Source: Calditrichia bacterium
Lineage (GTDB): Bacteria > Calditrichota > Calditrichia > RBG-13-44-9 > J075
Direction: 5' to 3'
Assembly: GCA_028284445.1 (NCBI GenBank)
Contig: JANQRS010000061.1
Span: 62,001 to 126,000 of the forward strand
Length of the DNA: 64,000 nucleotides
Below, in pieces: positions 8,515 through 17,154 of this stretch; within the stretch, counting starts at the first letter, position 1; each line of letters starts with the position of its first letter. The notes under the pieces are model-generated. The model was not told the origin of the DNA. It made no database searches and saw only the letters and a program-made list of their open reading frames with translations. The position numbers and the translations under genes are program-made.

Positions 8515-10086
8515 TCACAGATTCACTATCTTCAATCCCAGCTTGTCAGTGAAGATGAATCTGTTAAGGATCCCGTATTTAACCTGAATCACCTCGTTCT
8601 CCGGGGTGATGATGAGTGCAGCCGCGCTGTTTTCTTCAAGGCCCATCTTCTTTAACGTCTCTTTTGCTACCGGCTGGTCGAAACTCGCCAAATCCCAGTT
8701 TATTTTCCCGGAATTTATCAGTGCCAATCCTTCTTCAGTGGATTCTGGTGCACTAAACATGATGATTTGAAGGTCCTTTTTACGGAAGTGCGTACGGATC
8801 CATTGTAGCTCAAAGGTTTCACCGTTAATATCAGCCCAGGAGAAATATTTCGCAGATTGACGATACAGAACCAGTGTATGCTGCTCGCCAAGCATGTCGG
8901 GGGATAAAGTTCTCCCGTCCAGCGTTTTTAGCGATTGCTCCCAAAAAGGTGCGTCGAATTTCGTGGTCTGTAGAAGTTCATTGAAATAATGGGCATGTAT
9001 TTGCCGGTAATAGGTGAATGACGGGGCTTTATCCACCTGCTCTATTTTGAGGCTGCTGCCATCAGAACGGATGTCGGCCAGGCGAAAACGCTTACTGCCG
9101 ATTTCAAAGACTTCATCCACGTTAAAGAATTCAAAATGGCTATGCATATTCAATTCGCCGTCACGGTTGACATCCACGCATAGCAAATCGCTGCTAAATC
9201 GAATTGAATCAACACCGGCCTCATCGAAGCGGCCATTTTGATTGCTATCGAACAACCCGATTTTAACACTGTCTGAACCCATCATGAAGTAGCCGGTGCT
9301 CAGTATTTTCTTTTCGCCAAAGTAGAAAGTGTTTGCTGCCCCGGTAAATCCCGGATATACTTTCTTCCACGCTCTGAATTGTGGATGCAGGCTTCCGTCC
9401 TCATTTATCATCCGGTCGATTTTGTCAGGAGCGATACCCTGTGGGCGGCGATAAAGATTGACCTGCACTGAGAGTGAGTCCCTGCTGCCGTCATGAAAAT
9501 TCAGAGTGAGTTGATTGTCTGCACGGCTGAAGTAAAATGGCGATTCGTCATTGGTTAAATCGTAATCGTTATTCTGATCGACATAAAGCGTATCCTTGTC
9601 AATGCCGGGTAAGACTAAAACCGTATAGTCATTATGGCTGAGCCAGACATCGAAGAATCGTGCTCGTTCTTTGTCGACAGGGGGTAATTTTAGCGATTTC
9701 CGCGGCGACTTCCGAAACTCAAATAGATGCGGATCGAAAGTAGGGGCCAGGTACCTGGGGTCGACCTTTTCGGTCAGACTTACTTCCTGAGGTGCTTGCC
9801 TGTATAATGCGATGCTAAAGAGGAGTATCGCCATGAATACCGCTGCGCGTCTTGCCCAAAGCGTCCCAAAATTGACCTTTTGATATTCTCCGGCAATCTT
9901 GTGCCGTTCGCCAATAGCTTTCACAGCATCGCGAAACGCGTCCTCGCGGTCAGAGTCGTTATCCAGCTTTGTGGCGATCAGGTCTCGTAGATGTGACTCC
10001 AATTCATCCAAATCTTCCCTGTCAAAAGCCAGGCTTGTCGCCAGTTGCTGACGCCAGGCCCGTATCTCCCGCTCCATGTGAAACAT
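8515..10086 (-). CDS. HAAS-domain membrane protein with Ca-loop-like repeats and thioredoxin-like C-terminus
   Basis: 523 residues; ATG 10086 is chosen because AGGAGT lies 4-5 nt upstream. Residues ~3-75 resemble the HAAS (permease-prefix) helical domain usually encoded beside PadR regulators. One membrane segment follows at ~79-95, then a large presumably extracytoplasmic part. Three Asp/Asn-rich loops resembling EF-hand or dockerin calcium sites lie near 169-181, 280-293 and 305-318 (e.g. DVNRDGEL). Residues ~384-523 look like a thioredoxin/AhpC-type fold but have no CxxC, so redox activity is doubtful. The promoter region carries a long palindrome (10100-10138). No PadR gene is visible nearby. 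Function unknown. Confidence 0.6.
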   Translation of the reverse strand: MFHMEREIRAWRQQLATSLAFDREDLDELESHLRDLIATKLDNDSDREDAFRDAVKAIGERHKIAGEYQKVNFGTLWARRAAVFMAILLFSIALYRQAPQEVSLTEKVDPRYLAPTFDPHLFEFRKSPRKSLKLPPVDKERARFFDVWLSHNDYTVLVLPGIDKDTLYVDQNNDYDLTNDESPFYFSRADNQLTLNFHDGSRDSLSVQVNLYRRPQGIAPDKIDRMINEDGSLHPQFRAWKKVYPGFTGAANTFYFGEKKILSTGYFMMGSDSVKIGLFDSNQNGRFDEAGVDSIRFSSDLLCVDVNRDGELNMHSHFEFFNVDEVFEIGSKRFRLADIRSDGSSLKIEQVDKAPSFTYYRQIHAHYFNELLQTTKFDAPFWEQSLKTLDGRTLSPDMLGEQHTLVLYRQSAKYFSWADINGETFELQWIRTHFRKKDLQIIMFSAPESTEEGLALINSGKINWDLASFDQPVAKETLKKMGLEENSAAALIITPENEVIQVKYGILNRFIFTDKLGLKIVNL

Positions 10087-10099
10087 ATTTACTCCTATG

Positions 10100-10138
10100 C
10101 ATTGAAGTTCTATGTATAAAATACGTAGAGCTTCAATG
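10100..10138. promoter_or_regulatory. Operator-like 18-bp-arm palindrome upstream of the HAAS gene
   Basis: Arms 10100-10117 and 10121-10138 match at 16 of 18 positions around an AAA spacer (core TTCTATGTAT/ATACGTAGAG). It begins 13 bp upstream of the HAAS-gene start codon, in the place expected for a repressor site. PadR-type repressors, which commonly control HAAS-domain genes, bind AT-rich dyads of this kind, but the binding protein is not in the window. Confidence 0.6.
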
Positions 10139-10163
10139 TATGTCAAGGGAAATGGAAAAGAAG

Positions 10164-10405
10164 GAAGATTGACGATTGAAGATTGAAAATGGTGGCAATA
10201 GCAATCTGCATTGGCAGAGAAAAAGACAATGGCAGTGGCAAGGCAAGAACCTGCTATATGGCTTCTTTAATCGAAAGGTAGTAACTGCTGCTATCACAGC
10301 CAACGCTATAGTCTTTCTATATTTGCAGATCTGTTGTTGTCCGATCTTCAATCTTCAATCTTCAATCTTCAATCTTCAATTTTCAATTTTCAATCGTCAA
10401 TCTTC
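10164..10405. repeat. MITE-like element: 27-bp inverted repeats plus tandem TCTTCAA heptamers
   Basis: The left arm (10164-10190) and right arm (10379-10405) are reverse complements at 26 of 27 positions and enclose about 190 bp. Heptamers TCTTCAA run up to the right arm from ~10346. No open reading frame inside is convincing, and no clear target-site duplication is visible. It accounts for most of the gap 10087-10463. Confidence 0.65.
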
Positions 10406-10463
10406 AATATCTTCATATCCTGTCGATAACAATTGTCAGTAAGATTGCTACAAGGAGAAATTG

Positions 10464-12734
10464 ATGACAGGCACTGTCTTGGAAGTTCTGCTTATTGAAG
10501 CAAATCCGGAATCGGCCACGGCTATTAAGGAGCTCCTGCGAGAGTCAGATCGTTTTGAGTTTAAGGTTTCATATGCCAGCACGGTTGCAGGTGCCCTGGA
10601 GCAACTGGCTCATCACAACATTTCACTCATGCTACTCGATCTCGATTTACCAAACGGGCAAGGGCTGCAAGGGTTTGAAAACATCCATCAGGCCTTTCCG
10701 GAGATCCCGAAAATTGTTCTTGCAAATGTTTCGGACGAAGACAGTGCGCTGAAGGCGATTGCTGCCGGAGCAAAAGAATATGTGCTTAAACCTCGCATCA
10801 ATGCTGAAAAGCTGATTCGGGCAATTGCTTATGCGATTGACGGTAGTCGCTTCAATGAGCCTCAAAAGCCGGTGCCGGTCGCCAGCAGTCACGCTTTTTG
10901 GCAAGCCTGTCGCAAGATGATCGATTTTTGCGATAATCCTTCTATCATGCTGGATGAAGACGGGAGCGTCTTTTATCTGAATCCGGCAGCAGCCGGGGCG
11001 CTCGGCAAGCAACCGGAAGAACAGTTGGATGCCCAATTTGATTTGACGGAAAATCATCCCTCTGAGACACGGATTTCCCGTCTACGGGAATTGGCTGACC
11101 GCCGCGACGATATCCTCTGGACGGCACTCTTTGGCGGTGATCAGGTCCGCTACGTTTTTAGTTGGGGACCCTCAAAGCAGGGAGAATCCGCACCTGTTGC
11201 TGTCGAGAATGACAGCGGCCATGATCTGGCCTTCTTGATGCTCAATCACATGGCTGAGGCAGTAATCGGAACCGACAAGGCTGATCGCATCATCTATATG
11301 AATGGGGTAGCCGAGCAATTCACGGAATTTACGCTGGATGAAGCAATTGGCGAACCTCTTGATAATATCTTCCAGATGATGGTCCGGGAAGACCACAGCA
11401 ATTGCCAGATGATCCTGGATCATACGCGCAGCGCTTCGGCTCCGCTGCTGCTGCCGCGTGATACGCTGATTGTCGGTAAACGAGAAACCACCCGTTTCAT
11501 TGCCGGCAGTGCCACCGCCATAGTCGATGGCGATGGCGAGTTTGCCGGAACCGTACTGGTCTTTCGCGATGTCAGCGATCGTCGACAGATCGGAGAAAAT
11601 CTTCGCAAGGCGGATAAGCTCGAATCCGTTGGTTTACTGGCAGGGGGTATCGCGCACGACTACAATAACCTCCTGACCGGCATTCTCGGTAATATTTCCC
11701 TGGTGAAGCTACTTGTGAATGCAGATCCGCGGGCGCGAAAACATCTTGGTCAGGCTGAAAAAGCACTCTTGCGCAGCCGGGAACTGACACAGCAGTTACT
11801 AACCTTCTCAAAAGGTGGCTCTCCTGTGAAGGAGGTTGCAACGATCCAGGAAATTGTTGAGGAAAGCGCCGGTTTTGCTTTGAGTGGCGCAAAGGTGAGC
11901 ATGGAATTTTCCGCCGCGGATGATCTGAAGGCCGTAGAGGTTGATCGCGGACAAATTGGACAAGTAATTCACAACCTGGTGATCAACGCCGTTCAGGCAA
12001 TGCCCGATGGGGGCGGGCTGGAACTGACGCTCTCAAACTTTATTGCCTTCGGAGAAACCGTAACCAATCTTGCACCTGGAGAATATATCCGCATCATGGT
12101 AAAAGATAACGGGAAAGGCATATCGGCGGAGAATATTGAAAAGATATTTGATCCTTATTTTACCACCAAGAAATCGGGAAATGGGCTGGGACTGGCAATC
12201 TGCTATTCTATTATCCGCAAGCATGACGGCATTATGACGGTGAGCTCGCAAGTGGGTGAAGGAACTCAATTTGACATCTATCTGCCGGTGTCGGACAAAA
12301 CCGTTGAGATTCACGTGAAAGAAGGTGGAGAAATCATCAGCGGGCACCAGAAGATACTGGTGATAGATGACGAATTGATATTGGTAGAAACTGCGCATGA
12401 TCTCCTGGAATTCCTGGGCTATGAAGTTCAAACAGCGCTGAACTCAAATGATGCCTTCGAGCTTTTTGAAAAAGCCACTGCTGAGTCGAAGCCCTTTGAT
12501 GTTGTACTCCTGGACCTGACACTTCCGGGTGATCTCGGTGGCGAAGAAATTTTGAAGGGGCTAAAAGATATCGATCCTTCTGTCAAGGCTATTGTTTCAA
12601 GCGGCTACTCGACCAGCACGATCATGTCGGAGTATGCCAATTACGGTTTTGCCGGAATGGTATCCAAGCCGTATAGCGTCGAGGAATTGAGTGAAGAATT
12701 GCAGCGCGTCATTTCTCATGCTGAGCAAAAATAA
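10464..12734 (+). CDS. Soluble hybrid histidine kinase (REC-PAS-PAS-HisKA-HATPase-REC)
   Basis: 756 residues from ATG 10464, with AAGGAG 6 nt upstream. Order: receiver with acceptor D59 (LLDLDLP); two PAS-like regions at ~145-235 and ~255-375; HisKA with the phospho-accepting H398 in AHDYNN; HATPase with N-box NLVINAVQAM, DNGKGIS and GNGLGLAI; C-terminal receiver with D684. No membrane segment or signal peptide, so it senses cytoplasmic input or is fed by another protein. The two receivers flanking the kinase core imply an input receiver and an output/phosphorelay receiver. The following receiver, HPt and phosphatase genes on the same strand look like its relay partners. Confidence 0.93.
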   Translation: MTGTVLEVLLIEANPESATAIKELLRESDRFEFKVSYASTVAGALEQLAHHNISLMLLDLDLPNGQGLQGFENIHQAFPEIPKIVLANVSDEDSALKAIAAGAKEYVLKPRINAEKLIRAIAYAIDGSRFNEPQKPVPVASSHAFWQACRKMIDFCDNPSIMLDEDGSVFYLNPAAAGALGKQPEEQLDAQFDLTENHPSETRISRLRELADRRDDILWTALFGGDQVRYVFSWGPSKQGESAPVAVENDSGHDLAFLMLNHMAEAVIGTDKADRIIYMNGVAEQFTEFTLDEAIGEPLDNIFQMMVREDHSNCQMILDHTRSASAPLLLPRDTLIVGKRETTRFIAGSATAIVDGDGEFAGTVLVFRDVSDRRQIGENLRKADKLESVGLLAGGIAHDYNNLLTGILGNISLVKLLVNADPRARKHLGQAEKALLRSRELTQQLLTFSKGGSPVKEVATIQEIVEESAGFALSGAKVSMEFSAADDLKAVEVDRGQIGQVIHNLVINAVQAMPDGGGLELTLSNFIAFGETVTNLAPGEYIRIMVKDNGKGISAENIEKIFDPYFTTKKSGNGLGLAICYSIIRKHDGIMTVSSQVGEGTQFDIYLPVSDKTVEIHVKEGGEIISGHQKILVIDDELILVETAHDLLEFLGYEVQTALNSNDAFELFEKATAESKPFDVVLLDLTLPGDLGGEEILKGLKDIDPSVKAIVSSGYSTSTIMSEYANYGFAGMVSKPYSVEELSEELQRVISHAEQK

Positions 12735-12751
12735 ATAACTAGGGTGAAAAT

Positions 12752-12776
12752 AAGATCGCAGCGTAGCGATTTTTTT
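12752..12776 (+). terminator. Weak intrinsic terminator candidate
   Basis: A stem of ATCGC (12755-12759) and GCGAT (12766-12770), extendable by a G-U and two A-U pairs, is followed by a run of T. It lies 18 bp after the hybrid kinase stop codon. Confidence 0.5.
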
Positions 12777-12891
12777 GAAGTCAGGCTTGAAAAGGCTGGA
12801 TATTTGCCGATAGTGACAGAAAGGGATAGTTTTGGACTCCCGGCTAATAAAGGATGTCATGGATGGCAAAACAGGCTGAAAGGATTCAAAT

Positions 12892-13575
12892 ATGACTGAC
12901 GACGGTCAGATTAGCGTATTGATTGTCGAGGATAATCGGCTTGATGCAAAAGTCGTTTCCGAACAATTTCGACGCCAGGGACAAGATCAGTTTCAGCTCC
13001 ATGTTGCCGGAACGCTTGCGCGTGGCATCGAAATTGTCAAGGAAGAAAATATCGGTCTCATCATGCTGGATTTGTCGCTGCCGGACAGCGAAGGCCTGGC
13101 GGCATTTGTGGAGATCAGTGCCGACGCGCCGACCACACCGGTTGTTATCCTAACCGGAAATGCAGATGAATCGGTCGCATTGCGGGCCATACAGATCGGC
13201 GCGCAGGACTACATTCTTAAAGAAGAACTGCATAAAGTGATGTTGCCGAGAATTGTTCGATACGCAATTGAGCGCTTCGAATTGCAACTGCAACTGCAGC
13301 GTTTTGCCGGTCGTGTTGAGGCGAATGAAAAGGAAATGCGCAACATTATTGCCGAAACCCGAAGCATCGTGCATGAGTTTGCCCAGCCAATTCAGATTCT
13401 GTCAAATTCTTTGGAATTGATCGTTATGAAGAATGGTGCCTCCAAGCAGACCGATATTTCACAGCGCATGATTGCCCGGATTATGTATCTGATAAAGAAT
13501 TTACGCAAGAACGTGAATATTGGTGAACAGGGAACATATTCAAGTTATGAAAAATCGAGGCAGAAAATTCTTTGA
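12892..13575 (+). CDS. Receiver-DHp protein without an ATPase domain
   Basis: 227 residues; ATG 12892 has AAAGGA ~8 nt upstream. Residues ~6-125 are a typical receiver with acceptor D60 (IMLDLSLPD) and the conserved Lys in YILKEE. A helical region then contains an H-box-like segment, SIVHEFAQPIQILSN (H161), as in the dimerisation/phosphotransfer part of histidine kinases. The protein ends about 65 residues later with no HATPase. Two readings are possible: a phosphotransfer protein comparable in principle to Spo0B, or a remnant of a kinase. The reading frame is clean and the C-terminus is short and charged, with nothing recognisable of an ATPase downstream before the HPt gene. Confidence 0.75.
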   Translation: MTDDGQISVLIVEDNRLDAKVVSEQFRRQGQDQFQLHVAGTLARGIEIVKEENIGLIMLDLSLPDSEGLAAFVEISADAPTTPVVILTGNADESVALRAIQIGAQDYILKEELHKVMLPRIVRYAIERFELQLQLQRFAGRVEANEKEMRNIIAETRSIVHEFAQPIQILSNSLELIVMKNGASKQTDISQRMIARIMYLIKNLRKNVNIGEQGTYSSYEKSRQKIL

Positions 13576-13626
13576 TGCATGTATTTTTGAAGTTCGTTTG
13601 TTAAGAAAATATTGATTCGCAGATAT

Positions 13627-13679
13627 ATGTGTTGTAGATTTCTTTTAATAGCTGTAACTCCAAAACTACTACAACACAT
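13627..13679. repeat. Inverted repeat with 11-bp perfect arms
   Basis: ATGTGTTGTAG (13627-13637) and CTACAACACAT (13669-13679) are separated by 31 bp and followed by CAATTTTTG. It may end transcription of the preceding receiver gene or regulate the HPt gene 70 bp downstream. Confidence 0.6.
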
Positions 13680-13748
13680 CAATTTTTGACAACTGAGCCA
13701 CAGATGGCGTAGATGTTGTTTTATTAAATAGTCCGTCAAGGAGGAAAA

Positions 13749-14108
13749 ATGGTTGTTGAAGATGTATTGGATCGCGAAGAACTGATGCTTCGTGTCGATG
13801 ACGATGTCGAGTTGCTTCAGGAATTAATTGAATTATTTCTGGAAGACTATCCGGCCCTCATGTCTGAAATAGAAGCAGGTATTCGTGAGCAAGATGCCAA
13901 AAAGTTGAAGCGTGGTGCCCATACCCTGAAAGGGTCTGTTGGTAATTTTTGCGCATCCCGGGCTTTCAACGCTGCTTTTCAACTGGAGGCTTTCGGTTCC
14001 AAGGAAGATTTCTCCCAAACCGAAGCCGCTTACACCAGTCTTGTCGAAGAAATGAAGGCGGTCGAGCAGGCATTGCAGTTACTGGCTGAAGAACATGCTG
14101 ATGGCTAA
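13749..14108 (+). CDS. Stand-alone HPt phosphotransfer protein
   Basis: 119 residues from ATG 13749 behind a strong AAGGAGG. A single four-helix HPt domain with the canonical AHTLKGSVGNF motif; H58 is the phospho-acceptor. Such proteins carry phosphoryl groups between receivers, here plausibly from the hybrid kinase's C-terminal receiver to the receivers at 12892-13575 or 14481-15668. A TTGACA at 13686-13691 could be a -35 element for this gene, though the -10 partner is poor. No membrane segment, so the whole relay appears cytoplasmic. Confidence 0.9.
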   Translation: MVVEDVLDREELMLRVDDDVELLQELIELFLEDYPALMSEIEAGIREQDAKKLKRGAHTLKGSVGNFCASRAFNAAFQLEAFGSKEDFSQTEAAYTSLVEEMKAVEQALQLLAEEHADG

Positions 14109-14480
14109 TATTGTGCAGTGGAATAATTTGGACCGGTACCATTTTCTGCAGTTGACCCGCATTGCATAGCCATGCGGTACAGGAAACACGGGTGACGGCT
14201 ATCCTGAAACGCTATGTCGCTGATGGTTGATCACCCCGGAGCTTCGTGTGAAATCTTTTAATAATTTACCCGGAATCCATCCTCTTTCTTTTCCACAATT
14301 AAATCTGGTAATATACAGGCAATGACTGGTCTCGCCTTCATTGGCTGTTTATATTATTGGGGAATAGCAGCTGTTTGGCGAATTTGCAAATTCCGGAGGG
14401 TCTACACCTGTCACAATTCCTAACGTTGGCGAACCGCATATTCTCGAAAAAGACACTGGGTTGAATCCCAGGGGCTAAAT
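14109..14480. other. Intergenic region, no gene seen
   Basis: 372 bp without a convincing coding frame. It contains a small hairpin (CCGCAT/ATGCGG, around 14158-14178) without a T-tract. No riboswitch signature was recognised. Confidence 0.5.
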
Positions 14481-15668
14481 GTGAAAATCCTCATTGTTGA
14501 AGATGATAAGTCGACGCAGCGTTTGCTGCAAAGAACCCTTGAAAAATGGGGTAATGAGGTGACCTGTGCCAATGATGGTTTGGCGGCAATGAAGCTGCTG
14601 GAAAGTGAACTTTATCCTATCGTCATTACCGACTGGGTGATGCCTGAATTGGACGGCCCCGGCCTGGTTCGGGAAATTCGCAAAAATGCCAACAGCGATT
14701 ATATCTACGTGATTATGCTGACGTCCAAATCGGCCAAACCGGACATCGTTGCCGGGATGGATGCCGGTGCTGACGATTTCCTTTCAAAACCATTTGATCC
14801 GGATGAACTTCGCGTTCGCGTACGGGCTGGTCAGCGCCTGGTGAAATTGAAGCAGGAACTTGAAAAGCGGAATATCGATTTACTGACGGCGAATATCCGC
14901 ATGAAAAAAGACCTGACAACGGCAGCCGAAATTCAAAAGTCACTCCTTCCCACAAATAAGTCTCCGCGCGCCGATCTGAATGTTGCCTGGCGTTTTCAGC
15001 CATGTGATGAGCTGGCCGGCGATATCCTTAATTTTTTCGAGCTGGATGAAAAAACGGTTGGATTCTACATCCTTGATGTCAGCGGTCATGGTGTTGCCGC
15101 ATCATTGCTCTCGGTAACCCTGAGCCGGATGTTATCACCGATTATTGATGACACCTCGCTGCTGAAAGCAAAGCGCGATACTGCACCATATTATCATATC
15201 AATTCCCCGGCAGAAGTCGCCAACCAGTTAAATCGCCGTTTTCAGGTAAACGCCCAAAATGAACAATTCTTTACACTTCTCTATGGTGTTATTGACATGG
15301 AGAATTCCAAATTGACGTATGCCTCGGCCGGCCATCCTGGTCTTATCTACCTGTCAAAAGGAGAGGCCGTGCAGATCCTGCAAGCGCCCAGTCTACCGGT
15401 GGGTTTTATTCCCGAGCCTGCTTACCAGGAACAGACAATCGCATTTGAGAAAGGGGACCGTATCTTTATCTTCTCCGACGGCATCATCGAAGCGCGCTCC
15501 CCGGATGCTCGGCAGTTTGGGATTCCGCAGATAGGCGATAGCGTGGCGGCAACGGCTGCACTGCCCATCGATACCTCCCTGGATAAACTGCTGGAGACTG
15601 TCCGTATTTGGACCGGCGATGACCCGATTGATGATGATGTCTCGGTGATGGGTCTTGAGTTTCTATAA
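14481..15668 (+). CDS. Receiver-PP2C (RsbU/SpoIIE-type) serine phosphatase
   Basis: 395 residues from GTG 14481, with AGGGG 6 nt upstream. The N-terminal receiver (~1-120) has D51 (ITDWVMPELDG) and the conserved Lys in LSKPFDP. A helical linker precedes the SpoIIE-type phosphatase domain (~165-395), with metal-binding signatures LDVSGHGVAASLLS, ASAGHPGL and FSDGIIEAR. Proteins of this design usually dephosphorylate an anti-sigma-factor antagonist and so switch a partner-controlled output when the receiver is phosphorylated. No antagonist or anti-sigma gene is visible in the window, so the target is unknown. It is the natural output end of the adjacent phosphorelay. Confidence 0.92.
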   Translation: MKILIVEDDKSTQRLLQRTLEKWGNEVTCANDGLAAMKLLESELYPIVITDWVMPELDGPGLVREIRKNANSDYIYVIMLTSKSAKPDIVAGMDAGADDFLSKPFDPDELRVRVRAGQRLVKLKQELEKRNIDLLTANIRMKKDLTTAAEIQKSLLPTNKSPRADLNVAWRFQPCDELAGDILNFFELDEKTVGFYILDVSGHGVAASLLSVTLSRMLSPIIDDTSLLKAKRDTAPYYHINSPAEVANQLNRRFQVNAQNEQFFTLLYGVIDMENSKLTYASAGHPGLIYLSKGEAVQILQAPSLPVGFIPEPAYQEQTIAFEKGDRIFIFSDGIIEARSPDARQFGIPQIGDSVAATAALPIDTSLDKLLETVRIWTGDDPIDDDVSVMGLEFL

Positions 15669-15680
15669 TTAATTTTCATC

Positions 15681-15709
15681 TTGACTCGACTGATGTACAT
15701 GCATACATT
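15681..15709 (+). promoter_or_regulatory. Promoter candidate for rplU-rpmA
   Basis: TTGACT (15681-15686) and TACATT (15704-15709) are separated by 17 nt. It lies 45 bp before the rplU start codon and just after the phosphatase gene. Confidence 0.55.
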
Positions 15710-15753
15710 CATCGACTTGAATCAAATATTGAAACCAAGGTGGAGTAAGTCTG

Positions 15754-16068
15754 ATGTATGCAATTGTAGAAGTCGGCGGCAAGCAGTTTCGTGTCGAAAA
15801 AGATATGACCTTGAAAGTTCCCTACCTGTCGGACAAGATTGGTGCCTCGGTAGAATTCGACCGCGTACTGCTCATTGATACCGGTAAAGAAGTGAAAGTT
15901 GGCAAGCCGCTGGTTGAAGGCGCCAAAATAAAGGCCAAAATTGTAGATCATGGCCGTGACAAAAAAGTGTTGGTGTTTAAGAAGAAGCGTCGCAAAGGAT
16001 ACCGTGTATTGAACGGTCATCGTCAGCACTTTAGCAAAGTTGAAATCAAAAAATTGCTGCAAAAGTAA
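15754..16068 (+). CDS. rplU: 50S ribosomal protein L21
   Basis: 104 residues, the family's normal length. It begins MYAIVEVGGKQFRVE and ends with the basic RRKGYRVLNGHRQ(H)F region that contacts 23S rRNA. The ribosome site is AAGGTGGAG upstream of ATG 15754. It is followed after 12 bp by rpmA, the standard bacterial order, and the pair is closed by an intrinsic terminator. Confidence 0.98.
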   Translation: MYAIVEVGGKQFRVEKDMTLKVPYLSDKIGASVEFDRVLLIDTGKEVKVGKPLVEGAKIKAKIVDHGRDKKVLVFKKKRRKGYRVLNGHRQHFSKVEIKKLLQK

Positions 16069-16080
16069 GCGGAGGCAATA

Positions 16081-16335
16081 ATGGCTCATAAGAAAGGTGT
16101 CGGAAGTTCTAGAAATGGTCGCGATAGTAACCCCAAGATGTTGGGCGTGAAGGCGTTTGGTGGCCAGGTCGTTACGGCCGGAAGCATCATCGTTCGCCAG
16201 CGTGGCACCAAGTGGCATCCCGGAAATAACGTCAAGCGTGCCGGTGATGATTCACTGTTCGCGTTGATCGACGGACGTGTCAAGTTTGAGCGTAAAGACA
16301 AACGACGCACCAAGGTTAGCGTTTACCCTGATTAA
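16081..16335 (+). CDS. rpmA: 50S ribosomal protein L27
   Basis: 84 residues, with the conserved N-terminal AHKKGVGSSRNGRDS that reaches the peptidyl-transferase centre, then GVKAFGGQ and RQRGTKWHPG. No extra N-terminal cleavage peptide of the Firmicutes type. GGAGG precedes ATG 16081. Co-transcribed with rplU. Confidence 0.98.
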   Translation: MAHKKGVGSSRNGRDSNPKMLGVKAFGGQVVTAGSIIVRQRGTKWHPGNNVKRAGDDSLFALIDGRVKFERKDKRRTKVSVYPD

Positions 16336-16358
16336 TCAGGTGACAACAGATTTTGTAT

Positions 16359-16391
16359 AAAAAGGGAAATCCTGCCAGATTTCCCTTTTTT
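16359..16391 (+). terminator. Intrinsic terminator of rplU-rpmA
   Basis: AAAAGGGAAATC pairs with GATTTCCCTTTT around a CTGCCA-type loop, ending in a T-run, 24 bp after the rpmA stop. Confidence 0.9.
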
Positions 16392-16464
16392 GTTTCTTTG
16401 CTGGTCGCCATGTTATTGCATGACCAAATAAAGGTCGCTCACTGTTCTAACGCACGAGGTTGAA

Positions 16465-17142
16465 ATGCCGAAATTGACGTTCCTGGGACATTCCGGATTC
16501 CTGGTTGAAGGTAGCAAAGGCCGCCTTGTTATTGATCCCTTCCTCACTGGTAATCCATTGGCTACCGCCAAACCGGATGATATCGAAGTTGATTACATCA
16601 TACTTACTCACGGTCATGGTGATCACCTGGGCGATACGGTAGAGATCGCCCTGAAGAATGATGCCACAGTGATCGCTCCGAACGAGCTGGCCCATTATTG
16701 TAATGGTAAGGGCACCAAATTTCATCCAATGAGTATTGGCGGCGCATATACCTTCCCTTTCGGCCGCGTTAAATTTACAATTGCCCATCATTCTTCCTCA
16801 ACACCCGACGGTGTCTATGCCGGACAACCGGCCGGTGTGCTGATAAACATGGATCAAAAAGTACTCCATCATGCCGGTGATACCGGTCTGTTTATGGATA
16901 TGAAGCTCATCGGCGAAATGAACCAGATCGACGTTTCTTTGCTGCCGATTGGCGATAATTTTACAATGGGTATTAATGATGCCGTGAAGGCTGCCCAATT
17001 CCTGAAGCCGGAACTGGTTGTTCCAATTCACTACAAGACATTTGACGTGATCGACGTTGAACCTGCAGAATTTGCTGAAAAAGCACATGCCCAGGGGATT
17101 CAGGTGAAAGTTATGGACATCGGCGAAACGATTTCTTACTAG
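16465..17142 (+). CDS. UPF0173-type metal-dependent hydrolase (metallo-beta-lactamase fold)
   Basis: 225 residues, the usual length of the UPF0173 (YtkL-like) family. Metal-binding motifs: THGHGDHLGD at ~50-59, HHSSS at ~108-112, HHAGDTGL in the middle and a C-terminal VPIHYKTF. Preceded by GAGG 5 nt before ATG 16465. The family is widespread and its substrate is not established; members are soluble with no signal peptide, as here. The stop codon is 12 bp before the ABC exporter start, so the two are probably co-transcribed, but this pairing says little about substrate. Confidence 0.93.
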   Translation: MPKLTFLGHSGFLVEGSKGRLVIDPFLTGNPLATAKPDDIEVDYIILTHGHGDHLGDTVEIALKNDATVIAPNELAHYCNGKGTKFHPMSIGGAYTFPFGRVKFTIAHHSSSTPDGVYAGQPAGVLINMDQKVLHHAGDTGLFMDMKLIGEMNQIDVSLLPIGDNFTMGINDAVKAAQFLKPELVVPIHYKTFDVIDVEPAEFAEKAHAQGIQVKVMDIGETISY

Positions 17143-17154
17143 AAGGCGCTCCGC

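Noticed and set aside
10346..10405. Possible CRISPR-like array from the repeated TCTTCAA units
   Set aside because: Units are contiguous 7-mers without spacers and no cas genes are present.
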